Shown: one piece after another, positions 8,778-19,418 of the stretch
How positions within the stretch are numbered: the first letter of the stretch is position 1
Layout of the letters: every line of letters starts with the position of its first letter
DNA from: Alphaproteobacteria bacterium
Lineage (GTDB): Bacteria > Pseudomonadota > Alphaproteobacteria > JAJTHO01 > CANGYM01
Direction of reading: 5' to 3'
DNA length: 46,117 nt
NCBI GenBank assembly: GCA_947458235.1
Contig: CANGYP010000004.1
Location: forward strand, 1 to 46,117
Position numbers and translations under genes: made by a program
The notes under the pieces: generated by a model
Database searches by the model: none
The model's input: the letters and a program-made list of their open reading frames with translations, nothing else
Told to the model about the DNA's origin: nothing

Positions 8778-11389
8778 TGTTGCACTCTTTGCCATTGAAG
8801 GATTATCAGCAAGGGGTTTTGGATACGCTGGATACCTATTTACAGGCCCTGAAGGGTGAATGGATACAGGCCAAGGATTTTTACGATTTTCAAAAATCCC
8901 GTGGCCATGATGATGCCACATTGCCCGAAAAATCCGATTACCCCGCGAAAGCATGGCAGGCCATAAAAAAAACCGTGGACCTTCCCCGTGTTGTGGACAA
9001 AAAAGGCCGTGAATTTTCACCCCCGTATCATCCCCGCCATGACGGTATGGGGCGTGAAATTCCCAATCTGTGTCTTAAAATCCCCACGGGCGGGGGAAAA
9101 ACCCTGCTGGCGGCGTGTGCTTTGGGGCGCATCAGCCGCGATTATTTCAAAACACAACGGGGGTTGGCCCTGTGGATTGTCCCCAGCAAAACGATTTATA
9201 ATCAAACGGTAAAGGCGTTATTAAACCGCGAACACCCCTATCGCAGGCAACTGGATTTGGAATCAGGCGGGCGAACAAAGATTTTAGAGCGGGGCGATAA
9301 CCTGTGCCAAGATGACGTGGATCATTATCTGTGCGTTATGGTGTTGATGTTGCAGTCCTTTAATGTGTCTGCCAACCGTAAGGATGCCCGTAAAATCTAC
9401 AGCGATACAGGGCGTTATGCGTCATTTTTTCCGCCCGTGGATGATTATCAGGCCAACAATGCCCTGATGAACGCCGTCCCCAACCTGATGGAGGCGGATA
9501 TGCTGGAACGCAACGTGATTCAGGGTGTTTCGGTGAAGCAATCCTTGGGCAATGTGTTTCGCCTGTGTCGTCCCATCGTGATTATCGATGAAGAACACAA
9601 AGGCAACGCCACCGAAAAAGCCATTGATAATATCAATCAATTTAACCCACTGTTTATTTTGGAATTTTCCGCCACCCCCCGTGAAAAAACCAACCGTTTG
9701 GTGGATATTGGCGGGCAAAGTTTGAAAAAAGAGCAAATGATAAAACTCCCCATTCATGTTCATGCGGATGATAAGGAAACGTGGCAAACAACCCTGATGC
9801 TGGCCCATGATCAATTAACCCAGTTATCGACAGACGCCGATCAACTCCACGCCCGCGAGGGAACCTATATCCGCCCGATTATGGTGATTATTGCAGAATC
9901 CAAAAAATCAGGGGATGATTACGATCAGGTTGTTGAAATCAAAAATTATCTCATCAATCGCTGCCAAGTCCAAGAGCGCCAAATCCGAATCAAGTTATCC
10001 GAAAACGACGAAATCAAAAACGAAGACTTGCTGGATAAGCTGTGTCCCGTGCAGTACATCATCACAAAAGATGCCCTGCGAGAGGGGTGGGATTGCCCCT
10101 TTGCCTATGTTCTGGCCATTTTGGCCCCAAAGCATAGTGAAACCGCCTTGACCCAGTACACAGGGCGGGTTTTGCGCCAACCCTACGCACGATCCACATC
10201 AATACAATCCCTGAACGAATGTTATGTGTATTGCAGCCAACAGGATGTTAACCAAACCGTCAACCATATAAAAAACGGCTTGGAAAATGAGGGCCTAAGG
10301 GATATAGCATCCCATATTCACGCAAATGATGGTCCCCCCGATAAACAGAAACGGACCCAAAAACGACACCCTGATTTTCAAGATAAAATTTTTCTGCCCA
10401 TCTTGTCATCCGTGGGGGCGGACGGCAAACCCCGTGTCTTTGATTATTATCGGGATATTTTATCCGATATTGAATGGCAGGATTATTCTTGCGAGGATAT
10501 TCCTATTTTGGCCGATCAATCCGTCATCGGGGTGAATGAACATAAAATCGATTATGTCCCAACGTTAGAGGGGGAATTGCAATGGGATACCATTGGACGC
10601 AGGAAACGAACGGTTGAACAGCACAATGCTTTAAATGTACCATTATTAACCAGTTACTTAACAGATGTTATTTTCAACCCTTTTCAGGCACACCGCGTTT
10701 TGACAGAGGTGATCTCGGCAGCAAAAAAAATCAACCCCGATGAACGGGTGATTGCCAACGCCCAGTTGGACTTGGTGCGTCAAATCATCGAGGATGCCAA
10801 AAAATGGTTGTTTGGCGACAAGGAGAGTAACATATTGATTGGCAAAGCCGAACAGCTTTTTATCAAAAAGCTGGAAACTGGCCAAATCATGCTAAAACTC
10901 GTGGCATCCCCGTGGGATCAAAGAATCAATTGGGATATGGGCGAAACCCGTACCGTTGAACAGGCCCCAAACGATAGCCACGCCCCGTATGATAAAAACC
11001 TGTTTCGGCCCCCATTAAACAGCCAGTACAACGGACTGGAAAGAGACGTCGCAGGGTACATCAACGACAGTGAAGCCGTCAAATGGTGGCATCGTCTGGG
11101 GACAAAGGGCACAGAGTATTATGTTCAGGGCTGGAAAAAAGAGAAAATCTATCCTGATTTTCTGATCCTGAAACAAAATGGCCAGTATTATTTTGTGGAA
11201 ACTAAAGGCAACCACCTAGACAATCCAGACAGTGCCTATAAAGCCAAGGTTTTGGAGTATCTTTCGACCCTTGCCTCTAAACCCGCTGTTGGTGAGTTTT
11301 GTTTGCGTGCCGATCACCAAAAAGACATCTCTTTTGATTTGATCTATGCGGACAAGTGGCAACAACGTTTGATACAACAGGGCGTATAA
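8774..11389 (+). CDS. res: Type III restriction endonuclease (Res), helicase plus nuclease
   Basis: PTGGGKTLLAA (Walker A), IVIIDEEHKGNA (DEAH-like), LEFSATP, and C-terminal PDFLILKQNGQYYFVETKGN (PD-(D/E)xK-like). Start overlaps mod stop (GTG 8774 or ATG 8777). Confidence 0.92.
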   Translation: MMLHSLPLKDYQQGVLDTLDTYLQALKGEWIQAKDFYDFQKSRGHDDATLPEKSDYPAKAWQAIKKTVDLPRVVDKKGREFSPPYHPRHDGMGREIPNLCLKIPTGGGKTLLAACALGRISRDYFKTQRGLALWIVPSKTIYNQTVKALLNREHPYRRQLDLESGGRTKILERGDNLCQDDVDHYLCVMVLMLQSFNVSANRKDARKIYSDTGRYASFFPPVDDYQANNALMNAVPNLMEADMLERNVIQGVSVKQSLGNVFRLCRPIVIIDEEHKGNATEKAIDNINQFNPLFILEFSATPREKTNRLVDIGGQSLKKEQMIKLPIHVHADDKETWQTTLMLAHDQLTQLSTDADQLHAREGTYIRPIMVIIAESKKSGDDYDQVVEIKNYLINRCQVQERQIRIKLSENDEIKNEDLLDKLCPVQYIITKDALREGWDCPFAYVLAILAPKHSETALTQYTGRVLRQPYARSTSIQSLNECYVYCSQQDVNQTVNHIKNGLENEGLRDIASHIHANDGPPDKQKRTQKRHPDFQDKIFLPILSSVGADGKPRVFDYYRDILSDIEWQDYSCEDIPILADQSVIGVNEHKIDYVPTLEGELQWDTIGRRKRTVEQHNALNVPLLTSYLTDVIFNPFQAHRVLTEVISAAKKINPDERVIANAQLDLVRQIIEDAKKWLFGDKESNILIGKAEQLFIKKLETGQIMLKLVASPWDQRINWDMGETRTVEQAPNDSHAPYDKNLFRPPLNSQYNGLERDVAGYINDSEAVKWWHRLGTKGTEYYVQGWKKEKIYPDFLILKQNGQYYFVETKGNHLDNPDSAYKAKVLEYLSTLASKPAVGEFCLRADHQKDISFDLIYADKWQQRLIQQGV

Positions 11390-11454
11390 AAACATCAATC
11401 TCCCCCACAATGTTGCCCCGATCCCGCAAGCCCGTCTTCAAAAAGGGACTCACT

Positions 11455-11483
11455 GGGTGTTCACAAAAAAAACATCCCTTCTT
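11455..11483 (+). terminator. Possible weak terminator after res
   Basis: GGGTGTT-CACAAAAAA-AACATCCC followed by TTCTTT; imperfect stem with one bulge. Confidence 0.25.
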
Positions 11484-11561
11484 TAAACAGATTATGATAA
11501 AGTCTGATTTTTCCTTGCCTTTTTAAGGGATCTGCTGTGAAAGAGACGTTTTGAACGCCCT

Positions 11562-13157
11562 ATGATCGATGCCAGCCGTGTCTTTGTGTATGATACCAGC
11601 CTGCGTGATGGGGGCCAGATGCGGGGCATCAGTTTTGGGGTGCGCGACAAACAGATCATTGCAGCCCTGCTGGATACTTTGGGGGTGGATTACATCGAGG
11701 CTGGCTTTCCAGGGGCCAACCCCGTAGACACCGATTTTTTTGCAGACTTGCCCCCCCTCAATCATGCCCGTTTTGTGGCCTTTGGCATGACCCGTCGGGC
11801 GAAGCTGGCTGCCTCTGACGACGCCTCTTTGCAGGCGGTTTTGGGATGCAAGGCCCCCGCCGTTTGCCTCGTGGGAAAAGCGTGGGATTTTCAGGTTACC
11901 GAAGCACTGGGCATTGCGCTGGAAACCAACCTGCGCATGATCGAGGACAGCATCCGCGCCGCCATCGCGGCAGGCAAAGAGGTGATTTTTGATGCCGAAC
12001 ATGCCCTGGATGGATTTAAAAACAATCCGGCGTATATGATCGATGCCCTAATCACCGCCCACCGCGCCGGTGCCCGCTGGATTGTGCTGTGTGACACCAA
12101 CGGGGGCAGCCTGCCCACGGACATTCGCAGGGCCGTGGAGAGCCTTTCGGCCCACATCCCCCATCACAACCTTGGTATTCATTGTCACAACGATGCGGAT
12201 CTGGCGACGGCCAACTCTCTGGCGGCGTTGGAGGCGGGCGCCCGCATGGTGCAGGGCACCATCAACGGCATTGGGGAGCGTTGTGGCAATGCCAACCTGA
12301 TCCCCATTCTGGCCAACGTGGCCTTTAAATATCCCCATTTAACCTTGGGGGCGGCGGGGGAGCATCTGGAACAGCTCACCCCCATAGCCCGCAGTTTTGA
12401 GGATGTGATTAACCGCATCGCCAACCCCCACGCAGCCTATGTGGGCAGCGCGGCCTTTGCACACAAGGGGGGCTTGCACATTTCTGCCATCCAGAAAAAC
12501 AGCACCCTGTACGAACATATCGACCCTGCGCGGGTGGGCAATCAGCGGGATTTGGTCATGTCCCAACAGGCGGGACGCGCCGCCATTATGGCCCGCTGTC
12601 AAAGTCTGGGCATCACGGTTGAAGCCCCAGCCATGGAGGCGTTTTTAGAGGAACTGAAACGGTTGGAATCTTTGGGGTATAGCTTTGATGGGGCCGATGC
12701 CAGTTTTGATTTGCTCGCGCGGCGGCGTTTGTGCCCTTTCCCGCCGTTTTACACCCTGCGCAGTTTTCGCGTTATTGACGAACGCCGCTGGAACGCCAAA
12801 GGGGAACTCATCACCCTATCCGAAGCCACGGTGAAAATGGACGTGGGCGACACTCATCATATGGCGGTGGCGGAGGGCAATGGTCCTGTGAATGCCTTGG
12901 ATCGGGCCCTGCGGACCGTTTTATCCCCATTTTATCCCGAGGTGAATGAAATCCGTTTGATTGATTACAAGGTCCGGATCCTCACCCCTACAGCAGGGAC
13001 CGAGGCCGTGACCCGTGTGACCATAACATCCAAAGATCATGACGATCACGTCTGGACCACGGTGGGGGTTTCTGGCAACGTTATTGATGCATCGTGCCAC
13101 GCGTTGCAGGACAGCCTGATGTACTTTTTGATGCGTGCGGAGGGGGGATGCTCGTAA
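11562..13157 (+). CDS. cimA: (R)-citramalate synthase (isopropylmalate/homocitrate synthase family)
   Basis: VFVYDTSLRDGGQMRGISF...DYIEAGFPGANPVDTDFF...LGIHCHNDADLATANSLAALEAGARMVQGTINGIGERCGNANL...FAHKGGLHISAI; CimA-type HMGL-like domain with LeuA-type C-terminus. Confidence 0.9.
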   Translation: MIDASRVFVYDTSLRDGGQMRGISFGVRDKQIIAALLDTLGVDYIEAGFPGANPVDTDFFADLPPLNHARFVAFGMTRRAKLAASDDASLQAVLGCKAPAVCLVGKAWDFQVTEALGIALETNLRMIEDSIRAAIAAGKEVIFDAEHALDGFKNNPAYMIDALITAHRAGARWIVLCDTNGGSLPTDIRRAVESLSAHIPHHNLGIHCHNDADLATANSLAALEAGARMVQGTINGIGERCGNANLIPILANVAFKYPHLTLGAAGEHLEQLTPIARSFEDVINRIANPHAAYVGSAAFAHKGGLHISAIQKNSTLYEHIDPARVGNQRDLVMSQQAGRAAIMARCQSLGITVEAPAMEAFLEELKRLESLGYSFDGADASFDLLARRRLCPFPPFYTLRSFRVIDERRWNAKGELITLSEATVKMDVGDTHHMAVAEGNGPVNALDRALRTVLSPFYPEVNEIRLIDYKVRILTPTAGTEAVTRVTITSKDHDDHVWTTVGVSGNVIDASCHALQDSLMYFLMRAEGGCS

Positions 13158-13903
13158 CCTTCCTATCGCAGGAGGTGTTTGCCCACCTGTGGGTGTTCGC
13201 CCGTTTGGGCACGGCCCTGATGCTGATGATTGGGATCGGGGATAGTTATGTTTCCCCGCGGATTCGTCTGGCCTTTGCGTTGCTGTTATCCTTTGTGATT
13301 CGGCCTGTGGTGGATGTGCCCGTGTATCCAGACAGCCCCGCCATGATTGTGGTGGTGATGGCCAAAGAGGTTTTAATTGGCCTGTTTTTTGGCATGATTG
13401 CCCGATTGATTATCGGGATTATGGACGTGGCGGGTTCGGTGATTGGGGCGCAAATCGGTTTGGGCAGTGCCATGTTGTTTAACCCAGCCATGATTCAACA
13501 AACGGGGATTATCACGGTTTTTATGACGGTGGTGGCCGTTACGGCGGTGATGGTGACGGATTTGCATCATCTTGGCCTTATTGCCTTGGTGGACAGTTAT
13601 CATTTGTTTCACCTGAAAGCCCCCTTGATGATGGGGGATATGAGCTCTTCCTTGCTTAAGCTGGCGGATCACACTATGATGATTGGCCTGCAACTGGCAG
13701 CGCCCTTGGTGGTGATGGGCTTGATTTTTAACTTGGGCGTTGGGATTCTGGCCCGTTTGATGCCGCAGATTCAAATCTTTTTCATTTCCGTACCCATGCA
13801 AATTATATTCGGGTTCTTGGCCCTGATGATGGCGGCCTCTGTCATTTTGCAGGTTTTTTTGGGGGGGTACGAGGATATTTATCAGAGTGTGGGGGAGTTC
13901 TAA
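13148..13903 (+). CDS. fliR: Flagellar biosynthesis protein FliR
   Basis: MLVTFLSQEVFAHLWVFARLGTALMLMIGIGDSYVSPRIRLAFALLLSFVIRPVV...: hydrophobic export-apparatus protein matching the FliR pattern; ATG overlaps the cimA end by 10 bp. Confidence 0.85.
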   Translation: MLVTFLSQEVFAHLWVFARLGTALMLMIGIGDSYVSPRIRLAFALLLSFVIRPVVDVPVYPDSPAMIVVVMAKEVLIGLFFGMIARLIIGIMDVAGSVIGAQIGLGSAMLFNPAMIQQTGIITVFMTVVAVTAVMVTDLHHLGLIALVDSYHLFHLKAPLMMGDMSSSLLKLADHTMMIGLQLAAPLVVMGLIFNLGVGILARLMPQIQIFFISVPMQIIFGFLALMMAASVILQVFLGGYEDIYQSVGEF

Positions 13904-14009
13904 GGTGTGTCATCATTTAAGCGAGAAAGATGGATTTTTCTGGATGCTGAGGCGGCGATCATAGGCTCTTTAATTTATGATTTGCTTTAACACTTTTATT
14001 TGATAAAAA

Positions 14010-15353
14010 TCAGACCACAACCCCAATCAAGCTGTTGGCGTATCCCCCTGTAATGCGGACGGTTTTAAGGGTGTTTAGCCATGTTTCAGGCCCTTGCACC
14101 AGAACGGATTGCATGTGGGGGCTGCGACCCATGATCTGGCCTGCTTTTTTTCCCCGTGATTCCAACAAAACGGGTAGGGTTTTGCCGATGCTGGCTTGAT
14201 TAAAGGCTTGTTGTCCCTCTGTGATGAGGGCCTGTAAGCGGTGAAGCCTCTCCCGTTTAACATCCTCGGGCACTTGCAGGGGCTCTAGGGATGCGGGGGT
14301 GCCAGGGCGGGGGCTATAGGCAAAGGAATAGGCTTGGGCGTACCCCACGGCCTTAACAAGGGAGAACGTATCTTCAAAATCCGCCTCTGTTTCCCCTGGA
14401 AATCCCACAATAAAATCAGAGGAAAAAGCAATATCGGGGCGGGCCTGCCGCAGGCGCTCTATGATGGAGAGATACTCTGCCTGTGTATGTTTGCGGTTCA
14501 TGGCCCGTAATATTTTGTCTGACCCTGATTGCACAGGCAAATGCAAAAAGGGCATCAAAACACGCAGGTCTCGATGGGCGGCGATTAAATCATCATCAAC
14601 ATCACGGGGATGGGATGTGGTGTAGCGTATGCGTTGCAAGCGGGGTAGCTCTGCCAAAGCAAACAACAGTCTCCCCAGCCCCCAAACCGTTCCATCGGGC
14701 CCTTGTCCGTGATAGGCATTGACATTTTGCCCCAAAAGGGTGATTTCCACAACGCCTTGATCAAGGGCGTTTTGAACTTCCTCAAGGATTTCTGTCACAG
14801 ACCGAGAGTATTCCGCCCCCCGTGTATAGGGGACGACACAAAAGGAACAGAATTTATCGCACCCTTCTTGAATGGTGACAAAGGCACTGGCGCGACCATG
14901 GGCCACATCGGGCATGGCGGCATCGAACTTGGTGACTTCGGGGAAATCGGTCAGCAAGGCTGTGCCTTTTTGACGCAGCACTTTGGTGATCAGCTCGGGC
15001 AGGTGATGATAAGACTGGGGGCCCACGATCATGTCCACAAAGGGAGCGCGGCGGGCCATTTCTTCGCCCTCGGCTTGCGCCACGCATCCTGCCACGGCAA
15101 TCAAGGTGTCCGATCCCTGTTTGCGGCGGCGATTGCGGATGGTTTTGATGCGACCCAATTCGGAATAAACTTTTTCTGCAGCCTTTTCCCGAATATGACA
15201 GGTGTTTAGCAACACCAAATCGGCCTGATGCATGTCATCCGTTTCCTCGAAATTCAGGGGTTTTAATAACGCAGCCATACGCTGGCTGTCATAGACATTC
15301 ATCTGGCACCCATAGGTTTTCAAAAACAGTTTACGGACAGGGGAATCAGGCAT
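14010..15353 (-). CDS. miaB: tRNA-2-methylthio-N6-dimethylallyladenosine synthase
   Basis: [41 protein letters not shown] (radical SAM CxxxCxxC), [21 protein letters not shown]-like C-terminus. Likely start [10 protein letters not shown] at 15353 rather than 15425. Confidence 0.95.
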   Translation of the reverse strand: MPDSPVRKLFLKTYGCQMNVYDSQRMAALLKPLNFEETDDMHQADLVLLNTCHIREKAAEKVYSELGRIKTIRNRRRKQGSDTLIAVAGCVAQAEGEEMARRAPFVDMIVGPQSYHHLPELITKVLRQKGTALLTDFPEVTKFDAAMPDVAHGRASAFVTIQEGCDKFCSFCVVPYTRGAEYSRSVTEILEEVQNALDQGVVEITLLGQNVNAYHGQGPDGTVWGLGRLLFALAELPRLQRIRYTTSHPRDVDDDLIAAHRDLRVLMPFLHLPVQSGSDKILRAMNRKHTQAEYLSIIERLRQARPDIAFSSDFIVGFPGETEADFEDTFSLVKAVGYAQAYSFAYSPRPGTPASLEPLQVPEDVKRERLHRLQALITEGQQAFNQASIGKTLPVLLESRGKKAGQIMGRSPHMQSVLVQGPETWLNTLKTVRITGGYANSLIGVVV

Positions 15354-16146
15354 GGCGACGACGCAGGGGTTTGGGTTCATGGTCCATAAAGGCGTTTCGG
15401 TATCGTTGCCCCAGACCCTGTTCAATCAGGGCATGGGCCTTTTTGGCAATATCTTTGCGGGACGGAAAGGTCGCAGGATCCAGCGTTTCATGAAAAACAA
15501 CATCCACCTGCAAGGTCCCCATGCTCAAAACGGTCCACAAATGGGAAAACAAATCCATATCCCCATACCATGCGGTCAAGGGACGCAGCCCTCTATGGAT
15601 GGGCATACCATCCAGCAGGGAATAGACCACCGTCACGGGTTGGATCACCAAGTTTTCTTGTTCCGCCATGTGAAACAAGGTGGGTTTAAAGGGATAAACG
15701 CGATTGCCATCGTTGCTGGTGCCCTCAGGAAACAAAATCAAATTGCGTTTGTCGTGCAAAAACAGGGTGAGATCATCCAGCTGTTCTTGTGCATGACGGG
15801 GTTTTCTATCCACAAAATAGGTTTTTTGTAGCTTGGCCAGAAAACTGATGACTGGCCAGCTGGCGATTTCTTTTTTGGCAATGAAAGATCCTTCGATGAG
15901 CGACCCCAAAACCATAATGTCCCAATACGAGCTATGATTACTGGCAAACAGCGTAGGTGTGACGGCACTGGGGGTTCCCACAATATGAACCCGCAGGCCT
16001 GAAATGGCTAAAACGCCCCTGTGCCAGTAGAGGGGAATTTTATGGGTGTTCAGGCGAAACACAATGGCCAGAACAAACATCCCCATGGCAAATCCTGTGA
16101 TCAGAAGGATACCACTTAAACGAAAAAAAGCCACAATGTGACGCAT
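15346..16146 (-). CDS. plsC: 1-acyl-sn-glycerol-3-phosphate acyltransferase (PlsC family)
   Basis: [15 protein letters not shown] (HX4D) and [15 protein letters not shown] (FPEGT). Confidence 0.88.
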   Translation of the reverse strand: MRHIVAFFRLSGILLITGFAMGMFVLAIVFRLNTHKIPLYWHRGVLAISGLRVHIVGTPSAVTPTLFASNHSSYWDIMVLGSLIEGSFIAKKEIASWPVISFLAKLQKTYFVDRKPRHAQEQLDDLTLFLHDKRNLILFPEGTSNDGNRVYPFKPTLFHMAEQENLVIQPVTVVYSLLDGMPIHRGLRPLTAWYGDMDLFSHLWTVLSMGTLQVDVVFHETLDPATFPSRKDIAKKAHALIEQGLGQRYRNAFMDHEPKPLRRRHA

Positions 16147-16256
16147 AAAACATCAATTACCAATGCGCGATGCTTGGGTTATAAGTCAAAGACGAAAGGC
16201 TGTCCAGATATACCCTTAGGGTTATACACACTCAGTTTTGGCGTGATAAGGACTTG

Positions 16257-17162
16257 TTAAGCCCATGCTATCAAATTCTTAGGGGCATGACGAAGAATAT
16301 CGCTGGCCACAGTGTCCATATCGGCCATATTGGGGGCTGGATAGCGACGATACCACCGAGCCCCACTCTGGGGATGAACCAGCGACACATGTAGCGTGAG
16401 GGCAGATGTACCAACATTTTCTACATACACCCCAATGGGGGTTTTGCATGTGGCGCCTAGGGCCGAAAGCAAAGCCCTCTCCAACGTCACACGAAGGCGC
16501 GTAGGGGCATGATCCAAAACAGCCCAAGCCTCTGACCAGCGGGACATCTCATCCCGTCGCACCACAACGCCAATGACCCCTTGGGCCACGGCGGGTGTTA
16601 TCACATCGCCATCAAGGGGAATATAGGCCTGCTGAATCCCCAGACGATTCAGGCCCGCACGGGCCAAAATCACAGCATCAAACCCGTTATGCAGCGCCTT
16701 TAAACGCGTGGGCACATTCCCACGCAACGACTGAATCACCCAATCACCCCGAACGGCCCGCAAATGGCCAGCGCGACGCAGCGAGCTTGTGCCCACAGAG
16801 GCCCCCCAAGGGACATCTGCCAATGTCCGCCAAGCAGGATCCCGCACCACCAGCACATCTCTGGGGTCTTCCGCAGGCAAAACCGCAGCCAAGGCCAAAT
16901 CAGGGGCCAAATCCGATTCCACATCTTTCAGGGAATGCACAGCCCAATCGATGACGCTTTGGCGCAAGGCTAAGTCAATCTCTTTGCAAAATAAATTTTT
17001 CCCGCCAACCTCATACAGGGGTCGATCCGTTATGCGGTCCCCCGTGGTGGTGATATCTGTTTTGACAAAATCATATCCCAAAGGGTCACAGGCAACTTGC
17101 ACCAAAGCCGCCTGGGCTTTGGCTAAATCACTGCTGCGGCATCCGAGACGCACCAATGTCAT
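16257..17162 (-). CDS. hemC: Porphobilinogen deaminase (hydroxymethylbilane synthase)
   Basis: LVRLGCRSSDLAKAQAALV, DWAVHSLKDVESDL, GTSSLRRAGHLRAVRGDWVIQSLRGNVPTRLKAL. Confidence 0.94.
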   Translation of the reverse strand: MTLVRLGCRSSDLAKAQAALVQVACDPLGYDFVKTDITTTGDRITDRPLYEVGGKNLFCKEIDLALRQSVIDWAVHSLKDVESDLAPDLALAAVLPAEDPRDVLVVRDPAWRTLADVPWGASVGTSSLRRAGHLRAVRGDWVIQSLRGNVPTRLKALHNGFDAVILARAGLNRLGIQQAYIPLDGDVITPAVAQGVIGVVVRRDEMSRWSEAWAVLDHAPTRLRVTLERALLSALGATCKTPIGVYVENVGTSALTLHVSLVHPQSGARWYRRYPAPNMADMDTVASDILRHAPKNLIAWA

Positions 17163-17171
17163 GCAGGGGGC

Positions 17172-17426
17172 TTAAGCCTCTTGGGGCAAATCAGCCTCGT
17201 CATCCGTGTCAAACAGTTTAACAGGATTTAGGGGCATGATGGTAGAAACGGCATGTTTATACACCAGCTGGGTATAGGCATCCCGACGTAGCAAGATACA
17301 AAAGTTATCAAACCACGTCACGCTACCCTGCAGTTTAACCCCATTGACCAGAAAAACCGTGACGGCGATTTTGTTTTTCCGGATATGGTTTAAAAAGATA
17401 TCTTGTAAATTGTTTTTATCGGCCAT
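17172..17426 (-). CDS. hfq: RNA chaperone Hfq
   Basis: [59 protein letters not shown]: Sm1/Sm2 motifs. Confidence 0.96.
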   Translation of the reverse strand: MADKNNLQDIFLNHIRKNKIAVTVFLVNGVKLQGSVTWFDNFCILLRRDAYTQLVYKHAVSTIMPLNPVKLFDTDDEADLPQEA

Positions 17427-17491
17427 GGTCCACGTTATCCCAATGTTGTTGCAATGTTGGTTGTTTTGTTGTTCAGGTTCTGTTGTTGTGT

Positions 17492-18169
17492 TTAACCTAA
17501 TTTTTGTAGTAAACCAAGACTTTCTAAAAGTTGGGTTAAATCATCTGCACAAGACACATAAAGATTTGGCGTACAATCGTCAAACTCTTTGTGTTGCGGG
17601 GGAACATCCCGCAACAATAAACCCGTAACACCAGCGTGACGGGCGGCCAGCATATCCGTGGTGGAATCCCCAATCATCCACACATCGGGGGCGCATGCTA
17701 TATCCGTCCCCAATAGGGCGTAATCTAGGGGGGCCCGATCTGGCTTGTCTCGCACCGCATCGCCAGCCCCCACAATGGTATCAAAAAAAGACGTCCACCC
17801 AAATTGGGCAACTTCATCCCGCAAATAGGGTCCAGTTTTGTTGCTAACCACCGCCATAAATAGCCCCAAGGGGCGCAGGCGGCGTAGCATATCTTCACAT
17901 CCCTGCAGGGGCGCGATATGCGTTAGATGCATGTCTTTAAAAGCTTTGTAATAGGCCTCCCGTGCCACAGGCCATTGATCCCCGAATAACGCGGGAAAAG
18001 TATCTCGGCCCGAGCGTGTTTGTTTAAAACGCACATCCTCCATACTGATGGGTGGAGCCCCAACGGCGGCGGTGGCGGCGTCATAACAATGCTTAATCAC
18101 TGCCGCACTATCAGCCAAGGTGCCATCCCAATCAAACAACAAAGCGCGTGGTGTCGGCAAATCGACCAT
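17492..18169 (-). CDS. HAD-family phosphatase (phosphoglycolate phosphatase-like)
   Basis: [17 protein letters not shown] (DxDxT), [32 protein letters not shown]. Start could be 18196; overlaps the end of the upstream aminotransferase. Confidence 0.85.
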   Translation of the reverse strand: MVDLPTPRALLFDWDGTLADSAAVIKHCYDAATAAVGAPPISMEDVRFKQTRSGRDTFPALFGDQWPVAREAYYKAFKDMHLTHIAPLQGCEDMLRRLRPLGLFMAVVSNKTGPYLRDEVAQFGWTSFFDTIVGAGDAVRDKPDRAPLDYALLGTDIACAPDVWMIGDSTTDMLAARHAGVTGLLLRDVPPQHKEFDDCTPNLYVSCADDLTQLLESLGLLQKLG

Positions 18170-19022
18170 GTTTTTGTTCCTGAACAAAGGTTTCATAAAG
18201 CGAAAGAAGATTGTGTGTGACAGGCCCAGGATGACCTGTCCCTATAGAATACTTATCCACCCATGTCACTGGAATTATAAACCCTGTGGTGCGGGTGATA
18301 AAGGCCTCTGCCGCTTCTTTTAATTCAGAAACTGCAAAGGGGCGCTCTGTCACTTTCAGCCCCGCATCTCGGGCCAAGGCGATAAGGCGTGTGCGTGTGA
18401 TGCCCTTTAAAATGGCGTGGCTGGGGGGGCGGGTGAGAATCTCCCCCGTTGGCGTGACGATAAAGGCATTGCAAGAAGATCCCTCGGTGATGCATCCCTG
18501 TGTATCCACCATCCACACATCATCCGCTCCTGCCTCTGTTGCGGCCTGTTTCGCCAGCGAGGGAGCCAGCAGCGCAATGGCCTTAATATCACACCGGCCC
18601 CATCGTTGGTCTGGGGCAGTGATGATGGTCATGCCTTTGGTGCGTAATCTCTCCGCGACAGGCTTGTGGCGATAGGGAATCATGGTCAAAACGGGGGCAC
18701 AGGGTGTTTTGGGAAACGCAAAATCCCGTGTGGCAGGCACGCCCCGCGTGATGGAAATATAGATATTCACGGTGCTGAGCTTATTCAAAAGCCTAACGTG
18801 ACGGATGCATTGCCGCAGCGCGTTGGCAGACATGGGCCAAGGAATCTGAAGTTGGGTCAAGGAATAGTCCAAACGGTCCAGATGCCAATCCTCATCAACG
18901 CCGTGATGGTCTGTGTAATGAATCACTTCGTAAGCGCCATCCCCAAACTGGTAGCCGCGGTCCTGAACAGAAACTGCAGCTTGACTCAGGCGACAATACA
19001 CGCCGTTATTATAAACAATCAT
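18132..19022 (-). CDS. PLP-dependent class IV aminotransferase (D-alanine transaminase-like)
   Basis: MIVYNNGVYCRLSQAAVSVQDRGYQFGDGAYEVIHY..., IKAIALLAPSLAKQAATEAGADDVWMVD...ITEGSSCNAFIV. Confidence 0.85.
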   Translation of the reverse strand: MIVYNNGVYCRLSQAAVSVQDRGYQFGDGAYEVIHYTDHHGVDEDWHLDRLDYSLTQLQIPWPMSANALRQCIRHVRLLNKLSTVNIYISITRGVPATRDFAFPKTPCAPVLTMIPYRHKPVAERLRTKGMTIITAPDQRWGRCDIKAIALLAPSLAKQAATEAGADDVWMVDTQGCITEGSSCNAFIVTPTGEILTRPPSHAILKGITRTRLIALARDAGLKVTERPFAVSELKEAAEAFITRTTGFIIPVTWVDKYSIGTGHPGPVTHNLLSLYETFVQEQKHGRFADTTRFVV

Positions 19023-19142
19023 GAAACACCCACATAAAAGGAGTCTTTAAAAAGCCTTATTTTCAAAGGGGCGTCAAGGTGTTTCTTGATCCTGTTTCTT
19101 AGGGCTTTGTCAGGTTCGTATCCTTTCCTGTCTTCGCCGAGA

Positions 19143-19418
19143 TCAGGCCACATCCTCTTGGCTAACGGTCCCTAAAACCTCTTTTAATTCCGCTGGAAGA
19201 TCATGGGGCAAGGGGATATGCCCAAAAACCATGGCCATCAGCTCAGGCTCTGGACGTTTTAGAAAAGCCTGTAAAGCAGGCAACAGATCATCGGGAAGAT
19301 CGGGTAAAGCCTCTCTGCGAATCCGATTCATCACATGGTCTAGCTCTTTTGTTCCGCGATAGGTCAACTGATAGGCTAGTTTTTTTCTAAGAATATCCAT
19401 GGAATCCATGATGATCAT
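19143..19418 (-). CDS. sdhE: Succinate dehydrogenase assembly factor 2 / SdhE (flavinator) family
   Basis: MDSMDILRKKLAYQLTYRGTKELDHVMNRI: RGxxELD signature of the SdhE/Sdh5 family. Confidence 0.8.
   Translation of the reverse strand: MIIMDSMDILRKKLAYQLTYRGTKELDHVMNRIRREALPDLPDDLLPALQAFLKRPEPELMAMVFGHIPLPHDLPAELKEVLGTVSQEDVA

Noticed and set aside
16212-16222. 11-bp palindrome ACCCTTAGGGT upstream of plsC
   Set aside because: Too short and isolated to support a regulatory call.
19085-19142. tRNA-like T-arm string GGTTCGTATCC
   Set aside because: No matching T-stem, anticodon arm or acceptor stem could be built around it.
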